A DNA stretch of 64,000 nt, taken from assembly GCA_005408345.1 (NCBI GenBank), contig SEMN01000176.1, forward strand, positions 2,501 to 66,500, read 5' to 3'. Source of the DNA: Macquaria australasica. Its lineage: Eukaryota; Chordata; Actinopteri; Centrarchiformes; Percichthyidae. Shown piece by piece: positions 1 to 12,014 of this stretch. A model generated the notes under the pieces. That model was not told the DNA's origin and searched no databases. It worked only from the letters and a program-made list of their open reading frames with translations. Every line of letters begins with the position of its first letter. Position 1 is the stretch's first letter. The position numbers and the translations under genes are program-made.

Positions 1-1019
1 CTACTTTGGTACCAAAGATAATGCCTTTGTGGTGTTTTGGCTGGACCGCAGCAAAGCGGGGACAGCCCTATAAACCCGACAGTCTGTCCCTGACTGAGTG
101 ATGAATTTAAACCATTGGCCATTGCTCTTTCAAAATGAATAGGCGTGAACAGTCCTGAATTCTATCCTCAGGAGGCTTTTATAGTGAGGCGCGGACAGTC
201 CTCAAAACATCTTCCGGAGGCTTTCAAGCTTTGGCGCGGACCTCCACCTGTACGAGCGCACAGAGGCATTTATGCTCAACACGCTATCCGTTGCAGTATT
301 CTACAAAATGCCAGGGGCCGTACAAACAAAACTGTGCAGAAGCAGGAAGTCAACGAGTGTACCCGAAGTACACCATAGACCAAACATGGCTGCATGCTCT
401 GCTATACAGCTCTTCAATGCCAAGGAAGAATTCTAATGAATTATAAAATCATAGGTATAATCAAGTATTTGGAACAACAAATGTATTCTAATGAAACGAA
501 GTTTGAATGTCCTGTCAGCAATTTGATTCTGCTGGCAAAATATCATTTACTCAAATGTAGATTTTTAATATCTCACATAGAGCATAAACAAAGCTTTACA
601 GCAAGTGACGTCCTCAGTGACGTCCTCAAGAGCACATTGACCATACACGGTTGAGTCGTATGTTAGGTTTCAACCTAGTCTTGTTTAAAATCTCCCTTCC
701 CACCTCTGGACGTCTCTTTACGACTATCATTTCAATCATCACAGTCACAACAGTAATTTACAAAAAACAAAGACTTTGTGAGGTTGTTTTATGTGTTAAA
801 TGATACAGATTATATATGTCATATTTATTACATAAAACCATGTGGTCACTTATTAATGTCGTTGCTGCTTCCACTTTTAACCCCTCTGCTACCTCTCTGA
901 ATTATTTGAATGGTTTTGTATGGCTTCATTTTTAATTACTTTACCAGAATTCCACTTACAGTTAAACAGCCTTGTTTTAGCATTGTGATACAGTAGGGAT
1001 TTTTCCCTTATTGATTCTG

Positions 1020-1095
1020 TGTGTTTGTATTGCTGCATATACATGCACTTGTATACATTAATAAAGTTGTATTGGATTGAATTAAATTCATCCAT
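1020..1095 (+). repeat. Probable LINE/SINE 3' tail
   Basis: The sequence AATAAAGTTGTATTGGATTGAATT resembles the AATAAAGTTG-plus-short-tandem tail of fish L2-type retroelements. Only the tail is recognisable; the upstream part is undiagnosed. No target duplication was identified. Confidence 0.35.
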
Positions 1096-1339
1096 TATTT
1101 GCCTAACTTTCATTCCTTGGATTATTTGGTCTAAAAGGCCTAATACTGTACATACTAGAGCACTTTGATAGCAAACTAGTGTGCAAAGCCAGGCTCATGA
1201 TGTATTTGCTTTTTAAGCTTCCGCATAGACAACCTGCTGCTGTTATGCGAGCTGCATTGTTCACATACTTGCATGCATATTTTTGAGGCAGATGAGGGCC
1301 AAATCATCCCTGGCTGACACCAGAATATCCTCATAAGAA

Positions 1340-1412
1340 CATCCAATAAGATAAGATAAGCCTTTATTCTCCCACAGCGGGGAAATTTTTAAATTTTGCA
1401 CAACGTAAACAT
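1340..1412 (-). repeat. LINE-type 3' tail with TTATC repeats
   Basis: On the minus strand it reads AAATTTCCCCGCTGTGGGA, then AATAAAGGCTTATCTTATCT. The same block occurs on the plus strand at 19880-19932, so these are two 3' ends of one L2-like retroelement family with a short tandem tail. The copy is 5'-truncated to about 75 bp or its body is too diverged to see. Confidence 0.6.
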
Positions 1413-1915
1413 AACTCGATGTGATGACACTCCAGGAAGGCTCTATATTGCTAACAAGATCAGGCAGGAAAGGCGGCAACGGCGATATGATCTATTAGTC
1501 TCGACAACTAACGCTCCAAAGGAAGGCAGGAAACACATGGTAGCCATGATGCACATGTGAGTGGACAGTTAAAAGCAAGTATGTCAGGTCTCTTTGGATG
1601 ACTCTGTGTAAGCTTGTAAAGATTATGTAATGAAAGTCATATGCAGTAAAAATATCTGCATTAAGAAAGCCACGTATCGAATCAAGAGGGAAAGAGCCAG
1701 TGGAAAAAAACAGAAATTGCCCTAAAATGTATTTGTATTTATTTTCCCTCTGTAAGACTGGAGTGCATACTGCAGTGCTTTGTGTGCTACTTCAGTGGCT
1801 ATGTTAGACTGTGTGTATCATTATTCAACATGCAAACCAAAGCAGACCAAAAAAGTATGATTTGGCCTATTATATAGATCCGTAGTTTGACAGCTGCCCA
1901 TATTAACCTTGCTTA

Positions 1916-2404
1916 AGGGCGTTTTCGCACCTAACCTGTTTGGTTCGGTTCAAACTAACCCTGGTGCGTTTGCCCATTTAGTGCCGTGTATTTGGGCAGG
2001 TGTGAACACAGTAATCGCACTCGGGTGCGGACCAAAACAACCGCAAGACCCTTTGGAGGAGGTGGTCTCGGTGTGGTTGTTTTTGCCTGCTATATTGTCC
2101 AGATAATTACCACGGTTATGAGCAAATGCCAACTGTGCCGTTGTTCCACGTTAAATTGCATAGCAATGTTTCTCTCACAGAAATATGCACTAGTCCAGAC
2201 CACAGGACCTTCTTCCTGTATTGACTTTCTTGCTCCCCCCCCCAGACACATCTGTTCTTACATGGTTTGTAGTGATGCATTTTAGTGTGCTTGGATTTTT
2301 CTGTGTGTGAAAAGAAACCAAACCAAGGGGAAAACGCTCCAAGTTTACAAACTTATCAACTGATTTGGACGAGAGCAAACCAACTATAGGTGTGAAAACA
2401 CTCT
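1916..2404. mobile_element. Nonautonomous DNA transposon (MITE) with 18-bp TIRs
   Basis: The left end AGGGCGTTTTCGCACCTA pairs with the reverse complement of the right end, AGAGTGTTTTCACACCTA (15 of 18 match). The interior has the GTTCGGTTC and GGTGTGAACAC phrases I associate with a fish family whose ends read 'gtgttttcacacct'. No transposase is present. TTA lies close to both ends but no convincing target duplication is seen. Around 13540-13640 a related internal segment occurs without both ends. Confidence 0.6.
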
Positions 2405-2758
2405 AAGTTAAGTAATTACACACCATGAAGTCATTTTCAAATGACAATGATGATTTCTGTTATGAGATGTCGACTAGCCCTGTACATCTCCACTGTTCAA
2501 TAAATGCAACTGACATATCACAACTGGTGTTAATAAATGTCAATACAACTGGACTGCTGCAGTGTTTCTACTCTTTGTGACTAAGAGCTTTACTGTATTA
2601 ATATAGAGAGAATATGTTTACATGGGCTTTGTTTTCCTCTGATTATTTCCTTGATCACATTATTATTGCATTTTTGATGCACGTATAAACAGAACACGTC
2701 ACATCTCACAAAAGATAATTAAGTAAAGATAAACATGTCTTGTTTGTGTGAGCGGTAC

Positions 2759-2917
2759 CTTGTTAAAGACCCAGATCTCTCCGTTGACAGTGGGCCGTGG
2801 CACCCCGTGGCCGTTGTAGTGGAAGAGGACTCGCTCCTCCTTGGCGTTACGTCTCAGCGACGTGCACAGCTTCTTCACCTCGTCCACCGTGGGGTCTAGA
2901 CTCTGCTTGTAACGCGC
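2759..2917 (-). CDS. rptor: Raptor, coding exon 4, residues 117-169
   Basis: This 159-nt exon encodes 53 residues starting ARYKQSLDPTVDEVKKLCTS and ending NGEIWVFNK, essentially identical to vertebrate Raptor. It contains the HYNGHGVPRPT motif, in which the His of GHG (residue 153) corresponds to the conserved His of the caspase-like RNC fold; the family's conserved Cys would be in the next exon, outside the window. The acceptor is CTGTTTTTCAG before 2917 and the donor is GTACCG after 2759; a G at +1, T at +2 and A at +3 make it acceptable although weaker than the exon 2 and 3 donors. The exon is in phase 0 at both ends. The reading frame runs past the donor only as intron read-through. Confidence 0.97.
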
Positions 2918-3168
2918 CTGAAAAACAGGAAGACAAGACATCTTAAATTCTTGTTTCAGGCATTTTGACACTCAGATGTATGTTATATCTCCCAAGCTTG
3001 ACATTATGTGACAGTGTTTTCCATACCATAATAATATTTGGCCATTGTGCTCAGGTAACAAAGGCATCAAGAAAATATGTATTGCAGATGGGGTTTAATA
3101 AAAAATGCATATAAAATCACACATTTACACATTCACCACTTATAATGCCTGTAAATCCTAAGAGAGGC

Positions 3169-3720
3169 TAACGGCCGGGCCACACCGCCGACCTGAGCAG
3201 CTTGTGACGGCTGCCTCGCTGAACTGCTGCGTCTGGCACACGTGTGGAGTCCACACAGGGAGCGATCCTGCTGCGGGGCTGCTGCTGCCAGCTCCATCTT
3301 TCTACATTGAGTTCGCCTTTGATAATGGCCATCAATAATAGAATGCTTTGTTTCATTTCATTATACATTTCATTTACTTTTAGTTTAGACGGAAAAAGGT
3401 TAAGAGGCTTGTGCTCAATTGTAACTGGGGAGTTAAAAAAGGTTTTTTCAATATTTTTCTCGTCTGTGACATATTCTAGAGATATCGATGTTGAAACTTA
3501 AAATGAAAGGTGTACTGTTGCTGGTTTGATGTCAATATGACTATCAACAGATCATTTTCAATGTCTATTTTTGCTGAGAACCACGCGCATCACGCGGAAA
3601 AAATAGGTGAGAAGCCGAACCTCTAGATGAGGGCTGTGTGGCTGCTAACCTGTTAACATGGGAGCCGAAATGAAAAGCAACAGGTTCCGCGACGCACACG
3701 CGCTGCTCAGGATGGCCGTA
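3169..3720 (+). mobile_element. MITE family A, copy 1 (right end damaged)
   Basis: It starts TAACGGCCGGGCCACACCGC and is collinear over its length with the copy at 56121-56620, sharing for example the GCTGCTGCTGCCAGCTCCATC, TTGATAATGG and AAAAGGTTAAGAGGCTTGTG blocks. The right end is shortened: after GCTGCTCAGG it reads ATGGCCGTAAG, where copy 2 has the full GGTCAGCGGTGTGGCCCGGC end. No coding capacity. The internal open frames on both strands are shadows of the repeat. Confidence 0.8.
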
Positions 3721-4949
3721 AGAGAAGAGCAGACCAAGCATACCTATCCATCATGTTAAATGGTTTAAATGAATGTAACATACAGCAAACAATACCACGG
3801 GGAAAGAGAGACGCACGTAAGAATACATAGAGACATATACTGTATCTATGAGAAACTAGGCTGGATGGCCATGAGGAGGATCATCCTGTTGTTGTTTTTT
3901 TTAACATATTTCTTTATGTTGTGTGTGTCACAAAGCTTCGTATGAGAGAGGAACTGAGGGCACAGAGTCAGGGTGATCCAACAGTGACTTACATAAACAA
4001 GACTTACTGCTGTTTATTTTAATTAGACATTTCTATGGTCGACAACTAGAGAACAGACAGGAAAACCAACTTTCTTTGAGGACAAGGAAACACACTGTGC
4101 CTTATGTCATGGTTATAGTTTATACTTTAACTAGGGCTCTACAATATAAACATATTTGTATTTGACATGTCACTTGTCATTATTTATATATTTTCATGTT
4201 GAAAGGTACAGTATGATGTTAATTGTCTGTAAAGTGGTGCGTAAAGGAAACAGCTTGACATGTCAAGCTAACCGTATGCAGCTAGGAGGAAAAAAATATG
4301 TTTTTCTTATTCAAGACATCTGAAAATTCAAGGAAACGCCAAACAATACAGGAGAGAGCACCCTCTGCAAAACAGAAAAAACACGTTTTTTAAAAGGCAT
4401 TTAAAACTGAAGAAAACTGCGGAACAGACGAAAACGCAAAATATAAACAACTTTCCTCTTACTAAAATCCAATAACTTCAGTTCCACTTTTAATAATCAG
4501 GGATAGATGGTAAAACAGGGCCTCATCAGAAAGGACACACAGCGCTTTATTAAGACTTGGGGCGTGGTGGAATAGTCTTTTTTGCTCAGGAAGGTTCCTA
4601 ACTGAGTGAAATGACTAAGTATGTAAGTAAATACTAAGGAAAGGTGCTTCAATGCTTCCTTTCTTATCTCCTTCAGCATAGGGTACACTGGACCATCCTT
4701 TACCAAAGGAAAGGAGATAATGCCATTAATAACATCTGCTGTCGCATAATTACGTAGCTTAGTGTAGTGTGCAGTGAGATTCTCACATCTTTCCTTGACC
4801 TCATGACGTTTTCCATCAAGCTCAAGGAAAAGTGTTTAGGAAAAGACATAGGACGTCTTTTTTTCTTCTTTTTTTTACTGTTCGACCGCAGCCAACATCC
4901 CATCATCATCTGTGTCATGTACAAAAATACTGAGCAGGTCTAGTTGATC

Positions 4950-5188
4950 TTGATTTTGGATCAGGATGGCAAGAGAAAAGATCTAAGCGACTTTATCCTT
5001 CAGTGAAACAGCTGTAATGGAAGTGGTCTCTTCCAGAATGACACTGCCCCCATTCACAGAGCATGAAGGATCACTGAACGGTTTGATGAGCATGAATAAG
5101 ATGTGAATAATATGCTACGGTAACCAGATCTCAACCCACTGAACAACTTTGGGAGATTTTTGAGCGACGTGTAAAACTAGGCAGAAAC
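4950..5188 (+). pseudogene. Tc1/mariner-type transposase remnant, internally deleted
   Basis: Near 4968 the phrase GCAAGAGAAAAGATCTAAGC matches the N-terminal part of a fish Tc1-like element as I remember it. It then jumps to the catalytic middle part: from about 5034 one frame reads FQNDTAPIHRA, stop, RITERFDEHE, stop, DVNNMLR, stop, PDLNP, and after a one-base shift LWEIFERRV. These correspond to the DDE-transposase motifs usually written QDNAPIHRA and SPDLNPIEHLWEIL. Three stops, one frameshift and the large deletion make it a fossil. Confidence 0.75.
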
Positions 5189-6571
5189 TGTAGGGATTAA
5201 GCCCGACTTTAGGCCTGAATTGGTCGCCTCCCACTAATTTTAGAATCCGACCGAATTTCTGCTAGATCAGCTGTTGTTTGACAGTCAGTTTGAAAGGGGA
5301 TACACAGGGTAATGGACGCTTGATTAACTGCCCAAACGACCTGGCTGTTGGACAATCTGGTGAATTTCTGGCAGGCCAGAAACTTTGGTATAAAAGATCA
5401 GTTTTAAACTATAGTGAGCTTGTTTTAATATTAATGGAGTAGTATTTTACATGTTGTGGTTAAAACTGTCATCTTGACTTAGAGAGTGTTTAAATCATTT
5501 GTATGTGACCATCACTTTGTACCACTATGAAATCCAAAATTATTTACAATACATTTAACCAAAGGGGGTGCCTCTAAATAGTTCACAAATAAACTATATT
5601 AATATATTAGTACACTGCATTTATTTGTTGGATGTACAAACTTATCCCAACAGTACCAACAGTAGAAAGCCTAATCAATTATGAACAGTTCTACATACAC
5701 ATTCAATACACTGAGGCCCAAATTCAAAACCAAAATGTTAAACATTTTCTTATATTTAAGAGAAAATGAGACATTTCATGTGGGGGGAGTTATCTTTTGT
5801 CTGTTTTGAGCAGCCCAAAAATAAAGATTTGAATCAGTTAAGTGACTAAGGAGCTGGCAGGCCTGATAGCGACATTTTGTTTGCAATGATCCAATATTAT
5901 ATTGACTCACTGCTTTGAAAGATGTCAAACCTTTTAAAAGCCCTTTCAGGTTGTTGAACAATAATGACTTTAGATGAAAAACTAAGCATCAAACCACAGG
6001 GCTGAACGCATTTACGGATCAGTTGGTCTTAATTTGGAGAAACACAAACGCTACAAAAGCAAGTGTAGTTTGTGGGTAAACAAGGAAGCTTTTACAAGGT
6101 TTTACACTTCCGAGTGTGAAATTTGAACAAGCTGTTGATAGTAAGAAGGGTATAAAATGACATTATATAGCGTCACAACTGGTGTTTTTTGGTATTGTCT
6201 TACAAATGAGGCGCAGCAGTGCTTTTTTTAGATTAGATTAGATTAGATTCAACTTTATTGTCATTGCACATGTCACAGGTACAAGGCAACGAAATGCAGA
6301 TAGCATCTAACCAGAAGTGCATAAGCAGTAGAATAACATAATGAATATAAATATACAGGGTATATGAATATTTACAGTATATACAGAAAGTATACATAAA
6401 GAGCAGAATGTGCGGTTTGAATGTACAGTAGTGCAATGGTATTATTAGTGCAAGCAGATTTAAAAAAAAGAGTACTTAATAGTGCAGTGATGTCAATTCA
6501 AGTCAATTCAGTTCGGTCCAAGGGGGTTGGTAAGTGTGTGTGTGTGTGTGTGTGTGTGTTGGGGGGAGGCG

Positions 6572-7798
6572 TCAGGGGGCAGAGTTCAGCAGGGAGTCAG
6601 CTGATGGGAAAAAACTGTTCCTTAACCTGGTGGTTTTGGTCCGGAGACTCCTGTAACACCTCCCAGAAGGCAGGAGGGCAAACAGTTCGTGTGCTGGGTG
6701 GCAGGAGTCTTTGCTGATGTTCTTTGCTCTCCTGAGACAACGCTTCCTGTAGATGTCCTCAATAGCAGGAAGTGAGGCTCCAGCGATGCGCTGGGCAGTT
6801 TTCACCACCCTCTGCAGCGCCTTCCGGTCCGAGACAGAGCAATTCCCATACCAAACTGTAATGCAGTTGGTTAGGATGCTCTCGATGGTGCAACGGTAGA
6901 AGTTCACCAGGATGTCTGAAGAGAGGTGGTTTTTCCTCAGAAAAAAGAGGCGCTGGTGAGCCTTCTTAACCAGGTAGGAGCAGTTAGTCAACCAGGTGAG
7001 GTCCTGCGAGATGTGGATCCCCAAGAATTTGAAGCTGGTCACACGCTCCACCGCCGCACCGTTGATATGGATGGATGGGTGTGTGTCAGCATTCCTTCTA
7101 AAGTCCACGATGAGTTCCTTGGTCTTATTGGTGTTGAGCAGCAGGTTGTTCTCATCGCACCACCCAGCCAGGCGGTCCACCTCCTCTCTGTAGGCTGACT
7201 CATCGTTGCCCTTGATGAGGCCAATCACTGTGGTGTCATCCGCAAACTTGATGATGGTGTTAGAGTCATGTACAGGTCTGCAGTCGTGAGTGAAGAGGGA
7301 GTAGAGGAACGGACTCATCACACAGCCTTGTGGTACGCCGGTGTTTAGGGTGGGGGTGGAGGAGCAGTGGTGATCTGACCGAACATGTTGAGGCCTGTTG
7401 GTCAGAAAGTCCAACAACCAGTTGCAAATAGGAGCACTGATGCCCAGATCTGTCAGTTTGGTGATCAGTTTGGAGGGGATGACAGTGTTAAATGCTGAAC
7501 TGAAGTCTATGAACAGCATTCTGGCGTATGTGTTGACATTGTCCAGGTGTGAGAGGACAGAGTGCAGCGCTATGGAGACTGCATCTTCTGTGCTCCTATT
7601 CACGCGGTAGACAAATTGGTGGGGGTCCAGGGTGGGGGGAAGACAGGATTTGAGATGTGCCAGAACCAGCTGCTCTAAACACTTTGTGATGATGGGGGTG
7701 AGTGCTACTGGGCGGTAGTCGTTGAGACATGTTGGAGTGGAGTGTTTTGGTACTGGTACGATTGGAGGTGGTCTTGAAGCAGGTCGGCACAACTGCAT
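6572..7798 (-). pseudogene. LINE reverse transcriptase, C-terminal 408 codons open
   Basis: Non-LTR reverse transcriptase copies element RNA at a nicked target. In the open frame I see the first catalytic Asp in FIDFSSAF (residues 96-103), GVPQG at 154-158, the active-site box FADD at 185-188 (the YADD equivalent), the thumb phrase SFKFLGIHIS, and the C-terminal phrase RCLRRAKNISKDSCHPAHELF ending in LLPSGRCYRSLR. The open part begins just after conserved block 0 (NDYRPVALTPI). Its N-terminal continuation (NFYARFDKDNQ through DGIPGRVLRACAGEL to VVPTCFKT) lies in another frame at 7772-8030, separated by a single inserted base in ACCACCTCCAATC. It is therefore a pseudogene. Plus-strand open frames across it are shadows. 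Confidence 0.9.
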
Positions 7799-8030
7799 GG
7801 GCCAAGAACATGTTGAATAAGTCTGTCAGGACCCCTGCCAGCTCCCCAGCACATGCTCTAAGCACACGTCCGGGGATGCCATCGGGGTCAGCAGCTTTGC
7901 GTGCGTTGATCCTGCTCAGCACTGCTCTGACATCAGTGGGGGAGAGTGTTAGGGGTTGGTGATCCGCAGTCAGCTCTGTCTTGGATGCAGGCTCCTGGTT
8001 GTCCTTGTCAAAACGAGCGTAAAAATTGTT
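7772..8030 (-). pseudogene. LINE RT N-terminal part, frameshifted
   Basis: The frame reads NNFYARFDKDNQEP, then LTLSPTDVRAVLSRINARKA, DPDGIPGRVLRACAGEL and VVPTCFKT. It is the continuous upstream part of the RT that follows in the next frame. Upstream it is interrupted at 8030 by the nested repeat and resumes at about 8309 with SSDISFLNELN. Confidence 0.85.
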
Positions 8031-8308
8031 TCCTCCTGCTCTCTCTCTCCCGCTCCCCCCTTCCCCCTTCAACCCAACCGGTCGAGGCAGATGACCGCCC
8101 ACCTTGAGCCTGGTTCTGCTCGAGGTTTCTACCTGTTAAAAGGGAGTTTTTCCTTGCCACTGTCGCATAGTGCTTGCTCATGGTGGGAACTGTTGGGTCT
8201 CTGTAAATATAAAGAGTCGGTCTAGACCTGCTCTATTCGAAAAAGTGCCCTGAGATAACTTTGTTATGATATGGCGCTATATAAATAAAACTGAATTGAA
8301 TTGAATTA
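8031..8308 (+). mobile_element. SINE-like fish repeat nested in the LINE
   Basis: It sits in the opposite orientation to the LINE and splits the codons NELN and NFYARF of its reading frame. It contains a pyrimidine-rich start (TCCTCCTGCTCTCTC), the phrases GAGCCTGGTTCTGCTCGAGG and GGGAGTTTTTCCTTGCCACT, GGCGCTATATAAATAAAA, and a tail of TTGAA/GAATT units. I know this sequence as very frequent in percomorph fish, from memory. The tail merges with AATT at the target, so a target duplication cannot be defined. Confidence 0.8.
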
Positions 8309-9224
8309 AGCTCGTTGAGAAAGGAGATATCAGAGGATGGGAGGGAGGGGTGGATGGGCTTGTAGTCACTGATGACCTGAATGCCTTGCCACATACGTCG
8401 GGGGTTGGAGTTGGAGAAGTGCTCCTCAACCTTCCGTTTTTGAGTACAGATTCACTGTGAAACACTAGAAGCAGATATTCTACACAAACTATATTACAAA
8501 AAAAAGAAAAAACAAAAACAGTTTGAGGTGGTGCTACTGTTGCTTTACTGCTGTCAACTTGTTTTTCTCAGCCACCTCTTGCTTACTTTAGATCATACCT
8601 CACTAGTCTCAATGATTTAAAAGAGTGAATTCCCGGCCAGTGTGTATGTGCAGTGTGGAAAAGCTGCTTGAGAAACTTTAAAGGATTAACAGTAGGAGAC
8701 GGAGGACATGTGCATTGTCTATGCTCCTTCAGTTCATTAAATAAAGTGTTTGTGTATGTGTGGATGGAAGGGACACAGAGGTGTCAACTAGTTATGCAAC
8801 AGAAAAGCACCCGGTTAAACGAGTCTGAATCATTATCACACTCACCAAGGCCCTTCTGTTACATAACTAACATGCCTTTTACCAAACAGCCTGCCTCCTG
8901 TCAAATGGCTTTGAATCACAGGAGAAGCCATATTTTCACCTCAACTTCTCGCAAAACTTCCAACTACTCAAACTCAAAATAACACATACCCTTAGAAAAT
9001 GACCAATAAAACCTTGTCTAGAACAAAAATATTCCTCTTTATTAACCTCAAATGCAGAGAGGCAGGCTTTAATTTGAAACAAACTCATATAAGAGACAGG
9101 TCTTTGTTTCTAATTACCTTGTTTTATAACATAAGTATATCTAATAATATTTTAGTAAGAATGTTTTCTGATCGGCTCCCACTTAAAATTGCTGATAATG
9201 CTGTTTATTTCTAATACTAAAGCT

Positions 9225-9555
9225 GCAATGATTGGTCGATTAATCGATTAGTCGATCAACAGAAAACTAATGGGCAACTATTTTGATAATCGACTAATCT
9301 AAAAGTTATTTTTCAAGCGAAAAGTCAGAAAATGTAATTGTTCCCAGTTCTTAATTTCAAAAATTTGCCACTGTTATTATTACTTTATTACTAATATTTT
9401 GGGGTTTTGGTTATTGGTCAGACAAACCAAGACATCTGATGAGGTCATCACATATTGTGATGAGCATTTTTTACTGTTTTCTAATGTTTTATAGACCAAA
9501 ACGAAAATAATGGGCAGATTAATCGATAACAAAAATAATTGTTAGCTGCTGCCCT
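9225..9555 (+). repeat. Interspersed repeat with ATTAATCGATTAGTCGA core
   Basis: It opens GCAATGATTGGTCGATTAATCGATTAG, contains GAAAAGTCAGAAAAT and TTGTGATGAGCATTTTTTAC, and closes ATTAATCGATAACAAAAATAATTG. A second, more diverged copy is at 19255-19562 with the same order of blocks. The ends are partly inverted-repeat-like, so a MITE is likely. No coding sequence. Confidence 0.65.
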
Positions 9556-11401
9556 GTCTAATACAAACTCAAAATGTCCTATCAAGACAACAAGTTTACG
9601 TCTTCAGTACATTTTACAGCACTAATTTCATCAGTACAACAGAGTCATGTCATACTCTTTGAGTTTCTCTTCTCTAACAGAAACAGTCAAACAATAAGTG
9701 GCCAAATCATTTACACCAATGGCAGGACAAACATTTAACTAGGTAGCCAGTCTATTAATGCAAACCAGATGTATTTTACTAAGTTCAATACAAAAAAATA
9801 ACAACATAATATCTGAGAAATCAAAACAAAACAAGTAAATCCAAAACGAAAAAGAAAAAAAGGATGAAAAACAAACAGCAATTCCATACCCAACCTTACC
9901 AGGCCCAGAATGTTTGCTGAACTTTGTTTAATCAATTATATTTCTTCCTCACCAATTGTAAACAAAAGTTTTCCTTACAAAACATCTAGTATAACTTGGT
10001 TGGCTTGGTTAGCTGTTGGCCAGCGTATCAAGTAAATAGCTTTCAGCCTTACAGTACCCCACTTTGCTTCTAACGCATCTAGCTCACCGTTAATACCATG
10101 CTCAATTATTTCAGCTTTAATTGTTTAAATCGCTTTAGTGGCCCTATCTTTCCAAGCCTTCCAGTATCTAAAAGGGTTTAATTCCAGCTGTTCCTGGTGG
10201 CTTTTAATTTGAAACATCTACAGGAAGTGATGAGTTTCACAGTAACTTAACCATGCCACAAAAAAACGGCAAAGTAGAAATGATTGGAATTAAGCAGTGA
10301 ATGAAAACAGTACTTCTGTTGAAAATAGAAATTAAGAGCAGCAGATTGGTGAGCATGGCATGACCGTCGTTGGCACAATGGAAATGTACATTATGCTAAA
10401 TTTATCAGGTGAGTATCATAGCTACATAGTAATTGCACCTCCTCAATGTTTTTACCGGGCCTTTGTTAGCAACCAGTCTTTATTTGTTCATGCTGGCTAT
10501 TATTTGAGACTTACCCATTATTTTAAAACTGGTTTTTATTTGAGAATGTACAGTGTACAACCTATACCTATAACCTACAACAAAAACTAACCTGCTTTTA
10601 AGAGTCAGTCTTCCCTGTGTCCTATGTATAGAATCTATACATGACAACACAAGTAGCCGGAATGGTTGATTTTTACTCATTGTGTAGACTGTATTTATGA
10701 CTCTTGGCTACAGCTGTGTGATTATTATTTAAATGATGCTATATGCTGTAATCCTAATTATGAATCGTGATTTGTAGTCTTGATATGCGGAATAATTATC
10801 ACTTGCTCATTGTTCGTCACATCACACATCCTACAGAGGCCAAACTGAACAGACCTTGATCAAAGATGCCACATTTCAGCTTCCCGTATCTGGATGAGTT
10901 TGAATTGCAGTGTGATAGCAGAGCTGGCAGGCTGATTCAATTTGGGTATAATAAGATAAGAGCATCTGAATTCCGAGAGGCACAGCGCTCATCCCGATGA
11001 TATCAAGTGGTATCTGAATGGCCTAATGGTGTTAGTGAGGGACCTGCAGTGATGGAGGTTTAGTGTTTGAAATCAGAGCTCATATCGGAGAGGGGTGTCA
11101 GTGATGGGGAGGTATAATTTTGGAAGGAGAGTGCTGAATTAAACGAGGAAAGAGAGAAAGAGAGGGGAAACAGGCAGGTGGGACAAGTGTTTACACTTAC
11201 CAGCTTGTAATTGTTATTTCAGATGGTTCCCAATTGTATTCAGATGCTTTAGCAAAGCTGTTCATTTACATTCATGACAGTTTGCCATATTAAATTCAAG
11301 TGGCATAGAGAGATTAAGACAGATTCATATGTATGAGGAAGACACCTAGGAGAGTCCATTTAAATATACCAATCACAAGTTTCTGGGAGAAGGAGGCATG
11401 A

Positions 11402-11404
<3 letters not shown>

Positions 11405-11443
<39 letters not shown>
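11405..11443. repeat. (TG)n microsatellite, 39 nt
   Basis: Uninterrupted TG dinucleotides. Confidence 0.98.
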
Positions 11444-11447
<4 letters not shown>

Positions 11448-11986
11448 CTAGACTCATCTCCTAACATTAGCCACCTTGACCTGAAGGGGGAGCTCCAGCC
11501 TCCTATGGGGGCCAACTCTCTCCAGAGGTTGATATAAACTGCAGCTGTCTGCCTGTCGCTTCTTTACCTCACACCACCTCTATAAAGCAGCTGCATTATA
11601 TCCATCACGACCACAGGAAACAAACTCTTTTTAAAGGTGTGTTCTGTGCTGGCTTCGTTGCCATTCATCATCATGTCACTTCCTGAGAACAGGCGACCTT
11701 TTCAGAGTACCTTAAGCATTCAGGATGCAATTAAAATACAGACTGTTAAGCTGTAAGGTGCAGTAGGAGCCTCTCTGGCTGTCACACACATCAGGCTACA
11801 TTTTAGACAACAAAAAAGGCAGTGTGGTGATGGCAAACAACTAGATGCAAGTTAGAAAGTCTAGCAACATTTCGAGTTATCATCATGACAGAGCACTTAT
11901 TGCATACAGGCTGTATGTACACAGCCTGTGTACATACATTTAATCTCTCACACTGGAGACTCCCATGGAAAGCTATATATATCTAC

Positions 11987-12014
11987 ATCTATCTATCTAT
12001 CTATCTATCTATCT
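11987..12014. repeat. (ATCT)n microsatellite
   Basis: About seven ATCT units, preceded by a short AT run. Confidence 0.95.

Larger units (their letters stand above)
1..2758 (-). other. Raptor intron 4, 3'-incomplete
   Basis: Noncoding sequence continuing beyond the left edge. Repeat tails near 1040-1095 and 1340-1412 and a MITE at 1916-2404 are listed separately. Bases 1-880, 1100-1340 and 1415-1910 show nothing I recognise: the short open frames there have no family similarity. The first 300 bases contain the phrase GAGGC..TT..G..GCGGACAG twice (about 165-200 and 216-242), a small imperfect direct repeat. Confidence 0.85.
6230..8450 (-). mobile_element. 5'-truncated LINE (L2/Rex1-like clade)
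   Basis: The element runs on the minus strand. Its 3' end at 6230 has the LINE-type tail CAATAAAGTTGAATCTAATC with several ATCTA units. Its reverse transcriptase ends in a natural stop at 6572, followed by about 340 bp of 3' UTR that contains a GT microsatellite (6534-6559). The 5' part stops near 8450 inside the region before the RT domain (frame KVEEHFSNSNPRRMWQGIQ, about 8310-8440). The copy is broken by a nested repeat (8031-8308) and by one extra base near 7768. No target-site duplication was identified. Confidence 0.9.
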
